DNA of 64,000 nt, taken from NCBI GenBank assembly GCA_020852655.1, contig JADZAI010000106.1, positions 95,385 to 159,384 on the forward strand, read 5' to 3'. The DNA comes from Alphaproteobacteria bacterium. Its GTDB lineage: Bacteria; Pseudomonadota; Alphaproteobacteria; Micropepsales; Micropepsaceae. Each line of letters opens with the position of its first letter. Position 1 is the first letter of the stretch. Positions 9,963 through 18,803 of the stretch are shown piece by piece. Below the pieces are notes generated by a model that made no database searches, was not told the origin of the DNA, and saw nothing but the letters and a program-made list of their open reading frames with translations. The translations under genes and the position numbers were made by a program.

Positions 9963-9998
9963 TCATGAGCCGCAGGCCCCCAGCAATAGCCATTTGAC

Positions 9999-10013
9999 GC
10001 CTATATTTTAGGC
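9999..10013. promoter_or_regulatory. Short inverted repeat between glnB and the aminotransferase gene
   Basis: GCCTA and TAGGC flank TATTT, ending 10 nt before the AAGGA of the aminotransferase gene. It may be an operator or part of an AT-rich -10 region; there is no evidence for a particular regulator. Confidence 0.25.
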
Positions 10014-10036
10014 ATTTGCACAAGGATTCAGCTTCG

Positions 10037-11215
10037 ATGGGTTCGACGACGCTGCCCCAGCCCAATCCGGTCTTCGGCGGGCTGGGGACCACGATCTTCA
10101 CCGTGATGTCCGCCCTCGCGCTGGAGCACAAGGCGGTCAATCTCGGCCAGGGCTTTCCCGATGAGGACGGCCCGCTTTCGATCCGCGAGGCGGCCGCCCG
10201 GGCGCTCATCGACGGCCCCAACCAATATGCGCCGATGCCCGGCATGCCTGTCCTGCGCCAGGCGCTCGCCCGGCATGCGAAGCGGCACTACGACCTCGAT
10301 CTCGACTGGGAGCGCGAGATCTGCGTCACCTCGGGCGCGACCGAGGCGATTGCCGACTGCCTCATGGCCCTGCTGGGCCCGGGTGACGAAGCGATCCTCA
10401 TCGACCCCGCCTACGACTCCTATCGCCCCATCGTCGAAGCGGTGGGCGCGAAGACGGTTGGCGTGAAGCTCGACGAGAAGGCCTGGGGCCTGCCGCTCGA
10501 CGCGATCGCCGCCGCCGTCACTAGCCGGACCAAGCTGGTGATGATCAACTCGCCCCACAATCCGTCCGGCCGCGTCTTCAGCCGGGGCGAACTCGAGGGC
10601 CTGGCGGAGATCCTCCGAACCAGAAACCTGCTGCTGGTGTGCGACGAGGTCTACGAGCATCTGACCTTCGACGGCGTGGCGCACATCCCGCTCATCACCC
10701 TGCCCGGGATGCGCGAGCGCACCGTGCGCATCGGCAGCGCGGGCAAGATCTTCTCGATCACCGGCTGGAAAGTCGGCTGGATCACCGGACCTGCCGCGCT
10801 GATCGGCACCATCATGAAGGCCCACCAGTTCGTCACCTTCACGACCTCGCCCGCCCTCCAGATCGGCGTGGCGCATGGCCTCGACCACGAACAGGACTGG
10901 TATCTCGCGCTGCCAAAAGAGCTTCAGAAGCGCCGCGACATCCTCATCGGCGGACTGCAAGCCGCCGGCTTCCGCACGATGCCCTGCGAAGGGACCTATT
11001 TCGTCACCGCCGACTTCGCGCCGCTCGGCATCAACGAAGGCGACGTCGCCTTCGCAAAGCGCCTCACCGCCGCGCAAGGCGTCACCTCGATCCCGCTCTC
11101 GGTCTTCTACGGCGCCGACGCGCCGCAGCATTATATCCGCTTCGCCTTCTGCAAGGCGCAGGCAACGGTGGAGGAAGCGCTACGGCGCCTCAAGGCTCAG
11201 CGGATCGGCTCGTAG
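10037..11215 (+). CDS. PLP-dependent aminotransferase, class I/II fold
   Basis: Encodes 392 residues of fold-type I aminotransferase, resembling methionine/kynurenine-type (YbdL-like) and DapC-like enzymes. Seen are VNLGQGFPDEDGP near the N-terminus, the ring-stacking region VTSGATEAIADCLMAL, the NSPHNPSGR motif, the CDEVYEHLTF strand and the PLP lysine in GSAGKIFSITGWKVGW, with the phosphate/carboxylate-binding YIRFAF near the C-terminus. The substrate is not fixed by sequence. ATG 10037 was chosen because AAGGA lies 9 nt upstream; a TTG at 10016 would add seven residues. It is divergent from glnB and ends 16 nt from the convergent xth stop. Confidence 0.9.
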   Translation: MGSTTLPQPNPVFGGLGTTIFTVMSALALEHKAVNLGQGFPDEDGPLSIREAAARALIDGPNQYAPMPGMPVLRQALARHAKRHYDLDLDWEREICVTSGATEAIADCLMALLGPGDEAILIDPAYDSYRPIVEAVGAKTVGVKLDEKAWGLPLDAIAAAVTSRTKLVMINSPHNPSGRVFSRGELEGLAEILRTRNLLLVCDEVYEHLTFDGVAHIPLITLPGMRERTVRIGSAGKIFSITGWKVGWITGPAALIGTIMKAHQFVTFTTSPALQIGVAHGLDHEQDWYLALPKELQKRRDILIGGLQAAGFRTMPCEGTYFVTADFAPLGINEGDVAFAKRLTAAQGVTSIPLSVFYGADAPQHYIRFAFCKAQATVEEALRRLKAQRIGS

Positions 11216-11231
11216 CCAACCGCTTCGCCCG

Positions 11232-12011
11232 TCACTTCTTGAGCGTCAGCCACACCGGTGCATGGTCGCTGCCATGCGCGTGGGCGCGGACCTCGCGATC
11301 GACGCCCGCTTTCTTCAGCCGCGGCTTCAACTGCGGACTTGTCAGGATGTGGTCGATGCGCAGGCCCGCGTCGCGCTCATAGCGTTCGCGCCAATAGGTC
11401 CAGAACGTATAGCTCGGCGTCTTCGGTCCCACCGTCGCCAGCGTATCGGTCCACCCCTGCTCCAGCAGCCGGCGATAGCTCGCGCGCGGCTCGGGCTGGA
11501 CCAGCGCGTCCTTCGCCCAGGACTTCGGCGAATAAATGTCCCGCACATCGTCGCTCGGCACGACATTGTAGTCACCCGCCAGCACGACCGGCACATCGGC
11601 CTTGAGCAGGTCGCGCGCATGCTTCAGCAGCCGCGCGAACCAGCGCTGCTTATAGTCGAAGGCCGGCCCGGGCCGCGGATTGCCGTTCGGCAGATAGAGG
11701 CTCGCGACGACGACACCTTTCACCGCCGCCTCGATGTAGCGCGACTGCGTATCCGCCGGCTCGCCCGGCAGGCGCCGGCGGATGAGGTGCGGCTCGCCGC
11801 CCCGCGCCAGGATCGCGACGCCGTTATAGGCCTTGTCGCACTGCCAGACCGCGCCGTAGCCGGCCTTCTCCAGCGTGATCGCCGGGAAGCGGAGCTCCGG
11901 CACCTTCAGCTCCTGGAGGCACACGACGTCGGGCCGCGTGTCCTTCAGCCATGCGACGAGCTGCTCCAGCCGCGCATTGATGCCGTTGATGTTGTAGGTC
12001 GCGATCTTCAT
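11232..12011 (-). CDS. xth: Exodeoxyribonuclease III family AP endonuclease
   Basis: A base-excision repair nuclease cleaving at abasic sites and removing 3' blocks. The 259 residues carry all family blocks: MKIATYNINGINARL, LQELKV (metal-binding Glu), the YNGVAILAR strand, the catalytic GDYNVVPSDDVRDIY region, RIDHILTS and the C-terminal SDHAPVWLTL with the catalytic Asp-His pair. The length is normal. It converges on the aminotransferase gene. Confidence 0.95.
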   Translation of the reverse strand: MKIATYNINGINARLEQLVAWLKDTRPDVVCLQELKVPELRFPAITLEKAGYGAVWQCDKAYNGVAILARGGEPHLIRRRLPGEPADTQSRYIEAAVKGVVVASLYLPNGNPRPGPAFDYKQRWFARLLKHARDLLKADVPVVLAGDYNVVPSDDVRDIYSPKSWAKDALVQPEPRASYRRLLEQGWTDTLATVGPKTPSYTFWTYWRERYERDAGLRIDHILTSPQLKPRLKKAGVDREVRAHAHGSDHAPVWLTLKK

Positions 12012-12058
12012 GGCGCGGGAACGTATGGCGCGCGGCGGCGTTTCCCCGCGCGAACGCC

Positions 12059-12157
12059 ATGACCTTCCTCATGCCATTTGCCGACTGGGCGCTCGCGCTG
12101 GGCTGGAGCGCCGTCTTCGTCCTTTGGCTGGCGCGGCGGCAAGGCCCGCAGCTTTAG
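12059..12157 (+). CDS. Possible 32-residue membrane peptide
   Basis: An ATG-started reading frame of 32 codons between xth and the RNA helicase, ending 4 nt inside the helicase stop region on the other strand. Residues about 6-24 form one hydrophobic, Trp-rich helix (WALALGWSAVFVLWLA) ending in RR, a plausible single-span peptide with positive-inside topology. There is no clear ribosome site, and short open frames arise easily in GC-rich DNA, so this is tentative. Confidence 0.3.
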   Translation: MTFLMPFADWALALGWSAVFVLWLARRQGPQL

Positions 12158-13782
12158 GCGGCTTCGGCCGCGCCCGCCGGTTCGACGGGCTTCTCGGCGC
12201 GCGCCGGCTTCTCCCAGATGCGCGGCACGGCCACCGTCAGGAAGGCCGGCAGATGGTCGCCGAAGCCGACGACCGACGGCCCCAGATCGTCCTTGCCATA
12301 GCGATCCCGCCGGTCGCGCCGCTTCTCCTCGCGAGAAGCCGGCTTGACGGGCCGCTCGGGCTGCGGTTTCGGCGCAGCGCGTTCGGACTGCGGCTTCGCT
12401 GCGGCGCGCTCGCGGCGCGATTCTTCCTTGCGCGGACGCTCCTCGCGCGCGCTCTCCTGCCGCTTGGCGACGGCCGACTTCTCCGCCGGCGCGGCATTCT
12501 CGTCGGGCCGGAAGGCTTCCATCGAGACGCCCTCGTCGAGCGAACGCGGCGGCGGCGCATGGTCGAACTTGCGGCCGCGATCGCGCAGGCGGCGGGCACG
12601 CTCGTGGCGATCCCGGCGGCCTTCGCCCTCGCCTTCGCGGGGCGGACGGCGCGCCTCTTCCAGGCCCTCCATCGCGAAGCGCTCGATCGGCTTGCCGGTC
12701 AGCTTCTCGATGGCATCGACGAATTTCTGGTCAGCCGGCGTCGCCAGCGTGATCGAGATGCCGCTGCGTCCGGCGCGGCCGGTGCGGCCGATGCGGTGGA
12801 CATAGTCGTCGGAGTGGATCGGAACGTCGAAATTGAAGACGTGGCTCACGCTCGGCACGTCGAGGCCGCGCGCCGCGACGTCGCTCGCGACGAGTATCTG
12901 AAGGTCGCCCGAGCGGAAGCGGTCCAGCGTCGCGGTGCGCAGCGACTGGTCGAGGTCGCCGTGGATCGGCGCCGCGTTGAAGCCGTGCTTCTGGAGCGAC
13001 TTGCCGACGATGTCGACGTCGCGCTTGCGGTTGCAGAAGACGATAGCGTTCTGGACATTGCCTTCGCGGATCAGGCGGCGCAGCGCCTCGCGCTTGTCCT
13101 GCGCGTCGATCACCGTCAGCTTCTGCTCGATGGTCGAGGCGGTCGTCGCCGGGCGCGCCACTTCGATGCGCACCGGGTTGTGCAGGAACTGGTCGGCGAG
13201 CCGCGTCACTTCCGGCGGCATGGTCGCCGAGAAGAACAGCGTCTGGCGGGTGAACGGCAGCAGCTTGCAGATACGCTCGATGTCCGGGATGAAGCCCATG
13301 TCGAGCATGCGGTCGGCTTCGTCGATCACCAGGATCTGCACCTGGCTCAGCATCAGCTTCGACCGCTCGAACTGGTCGAGCAGGCGGCCGGGCGTCGCGA
13401 TCAGCACATCGACGCCGCGGTCCAGCTTCTTGTCCTGGTCGCCGAAGGCCACGCCGCCGATGATCAGCGCCTGGTTCAGCTTGTGGTACTTGCCGTATTT
13501 CTCGAAGCTCTCGCTGACCTGCGCGGCGAGTTCGCGCGTCGGCTCCAGGATCAGCGAACGCGGCATGCGCGCCTTCGCCCGGCCCTGCGCCAGGATGTCG
13601 ATCATCGGCAGCGTGAAGCCGGCCGTCTTGCCCGTGCCCGTCTGGGCGAGGCCCAGGACGTCGCGGCCGCGCAGCACCTGCGGGATGGCTTGCGCCTGGA
13701 TGGGGGTGGGGATGGTGTAACCAGTATCAGCGACAGCCTTCAGCACATCCGTGCCGAGGCCCAACTCTTCAAACGTCGTCAT
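12154..13782 (-). CDS. DEAD-box ATP-dependent RNA helicase, RhlE-like
   Basis: Unwinds or remodels RNA during ribosome assembly, decay or cold adaptation. The 542 residues contain the Q motif (FEELGLG...TPIQAQAIP), motif I AQTGTGKT, Ia PTRELAAQ, II IDEADRMLDMGF, III SATMP, and V-VI DVAARGLDVPS and HRIGRTGRAG. After about residue 370 comes a 170-residue low-complexity tail rich in Arg, Glu and Lys, probably an RNA-binding extension. The order of motifs and the basic tail fit RhlE better than DeaD, as no DbpA-type RNA-recognition domain is seen. ATG 13782 follows an AGAGAG. The candidate promoter implies a leader of about 175 nt. Confidence 0.9.
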   Translation of the reverse strand: MTTFEELGLGTDVLKAVADTGYTIPTPIQAQAIPQVLRGRDVLGLAQTGTGKTAGFTLPMIDILAQGRAKARMPRSLILEPTRELAAQVSESFEKYGKYHKLNQALIIGGVAFGDQDKKLDRGVDVLIATPGRLLDQFERSKLMLSQVQILVIDEADRMLDMGFIPDIERICKLLPFTRQTLFFSATMPPEVTRLADQFLHNPVRIEVARPATTASTIEQKLTVIDAQDKREALRRLIREGNVQNAIVFCNRKRDVDIVGKSLQKHGFNAAPIHGDLDQSLRTATLDRFRSGDLQILVASDVAARGLDVPSVSHVFNFDVPIHSDDYVHRIGRTGRAGRSGISITLATPADQKFVDAIEKLTGKPIERFAMEGLEEARRPPREGEGEGRRDRHERARRLRDRGRKFDHAPPPRSLDEGVSMEAFRPDENAAPAEKSAVAKRQESAREERPRKEESRRERAAAKPQSERAAPKPQPERPVKPASREEKRRDRRDRYGKDDLGPSVVGFGDHLPAFLTVAVPRIWEKPARAEKPVEPAGAAEAA

Positions 13783-13963
13783 CGACTCTCTTTTGCGGAT
13801 CGGCGTGAATTTTCCGAGCCGACGATGCCGATCCGGGCGTCCGCCAACTCCCTCGTAAGCGCTTGAATTCGCTTGGGTCTGGCCGGGAACGCGAGGACAC
13901 GCTCGACCGGCGATCACGCCCGGCAGCCTCCGCCGCCTGCGACTCGCACGTCACGTTGCGCTG

Positions 13964-13992
13964 CAATATGGGAACATAAGCCCACCTGTCAA
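13964..13992 (-). promoter_or_regulatory. Candidate sigma-70 promoter for the RNA helicase gene
   Basis: On the minus strand a perfect TTGACA (13992-13987) is followed after 17 nt by ATATTG (13969-13964). It would give a leader of about 175 nt before the helicase ATG. Long leaders are common on cold-responsive helicase messages; no defined RNA structure was established here. Confidence 0.4.
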
Positions 13993-14065
13993 GAGTGATC
14001 CGCAGGTTTGCCCAAATCCCCATGCCCGGCGCTCGGACGGAACCGGTTCCGGGCGCCTCCGGATT

Positions 14066-15214
14066 CTAGAGGGCGCAGGTGATCGAGGCGAAGGCGCGAC
14101 ACGTCCCGCGCTCGCAGCGCTGCCCGCCCGGCACCACCGCATCCGGCACGTAGCGCCCGACGGCATAGGTCGTGGCGCGCCGGTACCCGCCGACATCCGC
14201 GCAATACCGGTCGGCCGAGGCCTGGAGGCAGGTCGCATCGCGCTTCCCGCGGGCGCAGATGGCGACCGGCGTCCCGTCGAGCCAGCGCGGCGCATCTATC
14301 CGCGTCGACCACTCCAGCGCCCGCAGCGTCTCCAGCGCCGTCGCCCGCATCGAGGCGTAGATGCGCGAATGCGGCCGGATCGAGTCGATGCGTCCGGTGC
14401 AGGAAAGGCCGATCGTCGCGACGCGCCCGTTGTCCTCGGTGCCGAAGATCGCCCGCGCCGCGAGCCCGTCATGCGGGTTCGCGTCCGATGCGCCGCATTC
14501 GATCCGCTGCACGCTCAGCGGCGGCGCTGCCGACGCCCGCCTGCGCTTGGCTTTGCCCTTCCGGGGCGCCTCTTCCCTCGCCCAGGGTCCGATCGGCGCC
14601 AGCGTTCGCCCGAGGCCGTCGCCGCAGATGAGCTGCACAGCCGCCAGGCGCGAGACCCTGCCCTCCGACCGCGCGCCGGTGCGCAGCCCTACGACCACAT
14701 GATCCGCCGGGCACACGAGATCGTCGCGGGCCGGCGCATCGCGCAGCTCGACCCGCGTCACCGGGGACGGCGCGGCTTCGCCGTCAGCCCTGACCTGTTC
14801 CTGCACCGGCCGCTTGATCTCGATGATCAGCGCCCGGCTCGTCCGCTCGCGCGTGACGCCGGACGAGCTGGCGCGCAGCACCGTACCCTCGCCGCGCACG
14901 ACCCGCGTCACCGTCTCCATCTTCGGCGGCGGAGCCGGTGCCGGTTCGGCGAGCAGCCCGGCGGTACCCAGCCAATGCGCACCGCTGTCGTCCAGCTTCA
15001 CCCGCGCACAGATGGCCCGCACCCCGGCGATGCGCCCGTCGTCATGCAGCCGGATGCCGACCAGCCGCTCGGCGTCGGGGCATTTCATCAGCCAGACGGG
15101 ATCGAGCTGCCGGCCGCCCGGGCCGGCGTCGATCTGCACCGCCTCGCTGGTCACGGCGCGCGCAGGACCGGCCACGAGCGTCAACAGCGCCACGACGGCG
15201 AAAAGGATGCGCAT
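14066..15214 (-). CDS. Secreted cysteine-repeat protein, unknown function
   Basis: Encodes 382 residues with a clear signal peptide (MRILFAVVALLTLVAGPARA, cleavage after residue 20). I do not recognise a named family. The mature protein holds three related cysteine-bounded units: C45-C69, C168-C197 and C240-C272, each with the layout Cys, a Gly-Leu/Ile-Arg turn or similar, a Gly-Arg-Val/Ile strand and a hydrophobic strand ending in Cys. Between units 1 and 2 is a proline-rich linker; between 2 and 3 a Lys/Arg-rich one. A C-terminal cysteine-rich part (about 315-382, six Cys) may be a separate disulfide domain. It is probably a periplasmic or surface protein with beta-sandwich-like repeats. 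No operon partner is visible. Confidence 0.75.
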   Translation of the reverse strand: MRILFAVVALLTLVAGPARAVTSEAVQIDAGPGGRQLDPVWLMKCPDAERLVGIRLHDDGRIAGVRAICARVKLDDSGAHWLGTAGLLAEPAPAPPPKMETVTRVVRGEGTVLRASSSGVTRERTSRALIIEIKRPVQEQVRADGEAAPSPVTRVELRDAPARDDLVCPADHVVVGLRTGARSEGRVSRLAAVQLICGDGLGRTLAPIGPWAREEAPRKGKAKRRRASAAPPLSVQRIECGASDANPHDGLAARAIFGTEDNGRVATIGLSCTGRIDSIRPHSRIYASMRATALETLRALEWSTRIDAPRWLDGTPVAICARGKRDATCLQASADRYCADVGGYRRATTYAVGRYVPDAVVPGGQRCERGTCRAFASITCAL

Positions 15215-15438
15215 GATTTTGGATGATAACGATTTGTGCGACCTTGTGCGGCGCCGCTACCGCCGGCGCGACGCTATGTCTCTGTTAACCTTAAGACAAG
15301 CGGGCGGGCCGAGGCGAGTTTATCGCAGCCAGCCATTCTCCCACGCCGGGCAGGCGGCCCCGATCGTCTGGGCGCGTCCGGAGTTTATGCCTGCGCGCTC
15401 AACGGCTGACGCGCGCATTGGCTCGGGAGACGGACGAT

Positions 15439-17409
15439 CTAAACGTCGATCTCCTCGACGAACTTCGCGTGCTCCTGGATATACTGGAACCGCAGCTCCG
15501 GCTTGCGGCCCATCAGCCGCTCGACGAGGTCGCCAGTGTCGGCCTCTTCGCCGTCGGGAATGGTGACCTTCAGCAGCGAGCGCTTGCCCGGCTGCATCGT
15601 CGTTTCCTTGAGCTGCGCCGGCATCATCTCGCCGAGGCCCTTGAAGCGCCCGATGTCGACTTTCGAATTCGCCCGGAACGCCGTCTTGATCAACTCGTCG
15701 CGGTGGCCCTCGTCGCGCGCGTACATCACCTTCGCGCCCTGCTGGAGCCGGTAGAGCGGCGGCATGGCGAGGAAGAGCCGGCCGTCGCGGATGAGCCCCG
15801 GCATCTCGCGATAGAAGAAGGTGATGAGCAGCGACGCGATATGGGCGCCGTCGACGTCGGCATCGGTCATCACGATGATCTTGTCGTAGCGCACGTCCTC
15901 GCCGCGATATTTGAGGCCCGTACCCGCACCGATCGCCTGGAGCAGGTCGGCCAGCTCCTGGTTCTGCTGGAGCTTCCCGGCCGCCGCGCTCGCGACGTTC
16001 AGGATCTTGCCCCGCAGCGGCAGGATGGCCTGCGTGTTGCGGTCGCGCGCCTGCTTGGCGCTGCCGCCGGCGCTGTCGCCCTCCACCAGGAACAGCTCCG
16101 TCCCTTCGCCGGAGTCCTTCGTACAGTCGGCGAGCTTGCCGGGCAGGCGCAGCTTGCGCGTCGCCGACTTGCGCGCGACCTCCTTCTCGGCCCGCCGCCG
16201 CATCCGCTCGTCGGCGACCTCGATCGCATGCTGGAGCAGGCGGTCGGCATCGGCCGGGCTCTCCACCAGCCAGTGGTCGAAATGGTCGCGCACCGTCGAT
16301 TCCACGAAGCGCTGCGCCTCGGGGTTCGACAGCCGGTCCTTGGTCTGGCCCTGGAATTCGGGATCGCGGATAAAGACCGACAGCATGCCGCAGACGCTGC
16401 CCATCACGTCGTCCGCGGCGATGTTGCCGGCCCGCTTGTTGTTGGTGAGGTCGGCATAGCCGCGCAGGCCCTTGGTCAGCGCGCCGCGCAGGCCGAGGTC
16501 ATGCGTGCCGCCCTGGGGCGTCGGGATCGTGTTGGCGTAGGAGTTCAGGAACCCGTCGCGCCCCGGCGCCCAGTGCACCGCCCACTCGACCGCGCCGCGC
16601 TTGTCCTTGGCCTCGAAGCGGCCGGCGAAGGGCCGCGGCGTGACCGTCGCGTCGCCGTGCAGCGTCGCGCCGAGATAGTCCGACAGGCCGCCGGGAAAGT
16701 GCAGCGTCGCCTCGGCCGGCGTGTCCTCGCCGTCCTTCAGCAGCTCGGGCGCGCAGGACCAGCGGATCTCGACGCCGCGATAGAGATAGGCTTTCGAGCG
16801 CGCCATGCGGTAGAGCCGCGCCGGCTTGAAATGCAAATCCTTGCCGAAGATCTGCACGTCCGGGCGGAACGCGATCGTCGTGCCGCGGCGGTTATGCACC
16901 GCGCCCAGATTCTTCAGCTTCGTCTTCGGCTGGCCGCGCTCGAAGCGCATCGACCAGAGCTGCCGGTCGCGCGCCACCTCGACTTCGAGGAATTCCGAGA
17001 GCGCGTTCACCACCGACGAGCCGACACCGTGCAGGCCGCCTGACGTGTCATAGGCGTCGCCGGAGAATTTGCCGCCCGAGTGCAGCACGGTGAAGATCAC
17101 TTCGAGCGCCGATTTCGGCTTCTGCTTGGGGTGCGGGTCGGTCGGGATGCCGCGGCCGTTGTCGCGCACCACCAGCACGCCGTCGGCCTTCAACTCGATG
17201 TCGATGTGGTTGGCATGGCCGGCCACCGCCTCGTCCATCGCGTTGTCGATGATCTCGGCCGCGAGGTGGTGATAGGCGCGCTCGTCGGTGCCGCCGATAT
17301 ACATGCCCGGCCGGCGCCGCACCGGCTCGAGCCCCTCCAGAACCTCGATGTCCTTGGCGGAGTAAGACTTGCCGTCGCCGGAACCGCTGAAGAGGTCGTC
17401 TTTTGCCAT
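15439..17409 (-). CDS. parE: DNA topoisomerase IV subunit B
   Basis: The ATPase subunit of topoisomerase IV, which decatenates daughter chromosomes with ParC. The 656 residues, well under the roughly 800 of GyrB, and motifs such as RRRPGMYIGGTDERAYHHL, the GHKL ATP-binding DNAMDEAVAGHA and DNGRGIP, the lid GGLHGVGSSVVNALS, the TOPRIM EGDSAGG and DADVDGAHI, and the C-terminal RFKGLGEMMPAQL identify ParE. parC is not in the window, as is usual in Alphaproteobacteria. The start is at the only sensible ATG before the first motif. Confidence 0.95.
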   Translation of the reverse strand: MAKDDLFSGSGDGKSYSAKDIEVLEGLEPVRRRPGMYIGGTDERAYHHLAAEIIDNAMDEAVAGHANHIDIELKADGVLVVRDNGRGIPTDPHPKQKPKSALEVIFTVLHSGGKFSGDAYDTSGGLHGVGSSVVNALSEFLEVEVARDRQLWSMRFERGQPKTKLKNLGAVHNRRGTTIAFRPDVQIFGKDLHFKPARLYRMARSKAYLYRGVEIRWSCAPELLKDGEDTPAEATLHFPGGLSDYLGATLHGDATVTPRPFAGRFEAKDKRGAVEWAVHWAPGRDGFLNSYANTIPTPQGGTHDLGLRGALTKGLRGYADLTNNKRAGNIAADDVMGSVCGMLSVFIRDPEFQGQTKDRLSNPEAQRFVESTVRDHFDHWLVESPADADRLLQHAIEVADERMRRRAEKEVARKSATRKLRLPGKLADCTKDSGEGTELFLVEGDSAGGSAKQARDRNTQAILPLRGKILNVASAAAGKLQQNQELADLLQAIGAGTGLKYRGEDVRYDKIIVMTDADVDGAHIASLLITFFYREMPGLIRDGRLFLAMPPLYRLQQGAKVMYARDEGHRDELIKTAFRANSKVDIGRFKGLGEMMPAQLKETTMQPGKRSLLKVTIPDGEEADTGDLVERLMGRKPELRFQYIQEHAKFVEEIDV

Positions 17410-17523
17410 GACAATGCTGGATGTGTGGGGAGGCGCGAATCGCTTGCCGCCAGCTTAGCCCAACGCGACTCCCCGCCTCAAAGCCCGCTTGCCCGCCTCG
17501 CGTGCCCATGCCAGCAAGGCGGA

Positions 17524-18675
17524 ATGGCGACCCCCACGCCCGCCCTCGATCCGCGCATCGCCGCGGCCTTCGACGCCCTCCGCCGCGGCGATGCGCGCGG
17601 CGCGCGAAGTGCGTTCGAACGGCTGGCACAGGGCGGCGGCACGGTGCTCATCTGGGTCGGCCTCGCCTGGGCCTGCCAGGCCCTGAAGGACGACGCCGGC
17701 CTCCATGCCGCAGCGGACCGCGCGCTTGCCCTCGACCCGCGCGACCTCCGCGCCCTGCTGCTGAAGGCCGACAGCCTGGCGGCGCGGAACGACAGGCGCG
17801 CGGCGCTCAGCTTCTACAGCACGATCGCCGGCCTCTACCCGAACCCGGACGCCCTGCCGCGTGACGCCGCGGACCAGGTGCGCCGGGCCCACGCAGCGGC
17901 AACCCGGCTCAGCGCCGAGGTCTATGACCATCTCCAGCGCGAGCTTGCCGAGGCGGGATACGATCCGGGAACCGCCAGCCCGCGCTTCACCCACTCGCTC
18001 GCGCTGCTCTCGGGCAAGGCGCAACGCTACGAGCAGGAGCCGCGCTCCTATTTCTTCCCCGAGCTGCCGACCGTTGCATTCTATTCCCGCGCCGACTTCC
18101 CCTGGCTCGACGCCGTCGAGGCGGCTACCGACGACATCCGCGCCGAACTCCAGGCGCTGCTCGCAGGCCCCAACGTCTTCGCGCCCTATATCGAGGCCGA
18201 GAAGGACCGGCCGACCGACCGCAGCCACACCATGCTCGACAGCGAGGAGTGGACCGCCTGTTACCTCTGGAAGAACGGCACGATCGTGCCCGAGATCGCC
18301 GAACGCTGCCCGAAGACGATGCAGGCCCTGGCGCATGTCCCGCTCGAACGCGTGAAGGCGCGCGCCCCGTTCATCCTCTTCTCCAAGCTCACGCCCGGCG
18401 CCTGGATCAGGCCGCATAGCGGCTTCCTCAACACCCGCCTCGTCTGCCACCTGCCGCTGATCGTGCCCGAGGGATGCTGGTTTCGCGTCGGCGCCGAGAC
18501 CCGGCGGTGGGAGGAAGGCAAGGCCTGGGTCTTCAACGACACGATCGAGCACGAAGCGCGCAACGACAGCAGCGACACCCGTATCGTGCTGATCTTCAAC
18601 GTCTGGCGCCCCGAACTCACGGCCACGGAACGCGACCTCGTCGCGGCCCTGCTGGAGAGCGTCGACACGGCCTGA
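17524..18675 (+). CDS. TPR protein with aspartyl/asparaginyl beta-hydroxylase-like domain
   Basis: Encodes 383 residues. The N-terminal part (about 1-110) has TPR-like helical repeats (FERLAQGGGTVLIWVGLAWA; AADRALALDPRDLRALLLKADSLA). The C-terminal half is a 2-oxoglutarate/Fe(II) beta-hydroxylase domain: IRPHSGFLNTRLVCHLPLIVP contains the first iron-ligand His and an arginine for the co-substrate, and HEARNDSSDTRIVLIFNVWRP contains the distal His and Arg. Homologues hydroxylate Asp/Asn residues or act on lipid A or small molecules; the substrate here is unknown. ATG 17524 is preceded by AAGGCGGA. It is divergent from parE with a 114-nt shared promoter region. Confidence 0.85.
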   Translation: MATPTPALDPRIAAAFDALRRGDARGARSAFERLAQGGGTVLIWVGLAWACQALKDDAGLHAAADRALALDPRDLRALLLKADSLAARNDRRAALSFYSTIAGLYPNPDALPRDAADQVRRAHAAATRLSAEVYDHLQRELAEAGYDPGTASPRFTHSLALLSGKAQRYEQEPRSYFFPELPTVAFYSRADFPWLDAVEAATDDIRAELQALLAGPNVFAPYIEAEKDRPTDRSHTMLDSEEWTACYLWKNGTIVPEIAERCPKTMQALAHVPLERVKARAPFILFSKLTPGAWIRPHSGFLNTRLVCHLPLIVPEGCWFRVGAETRRWEEGKAWVFNDTIEHEARNDSSDTRIVLIFNVWRPELTATERDLVAALLESVDTA

Positions 18676-18803
18676 TGCCTGATTCTGCCCGGTTGCAACG
18701 GTAAGCGAGCCGTTAAGTTCGAGGCCGACAATCCTCCCTATCGCCAAAAGGCGGGCTTAAGGTCGGCCATGCATAGTGCCGTCCGTCATAACTTTGCACA
18801 ACG

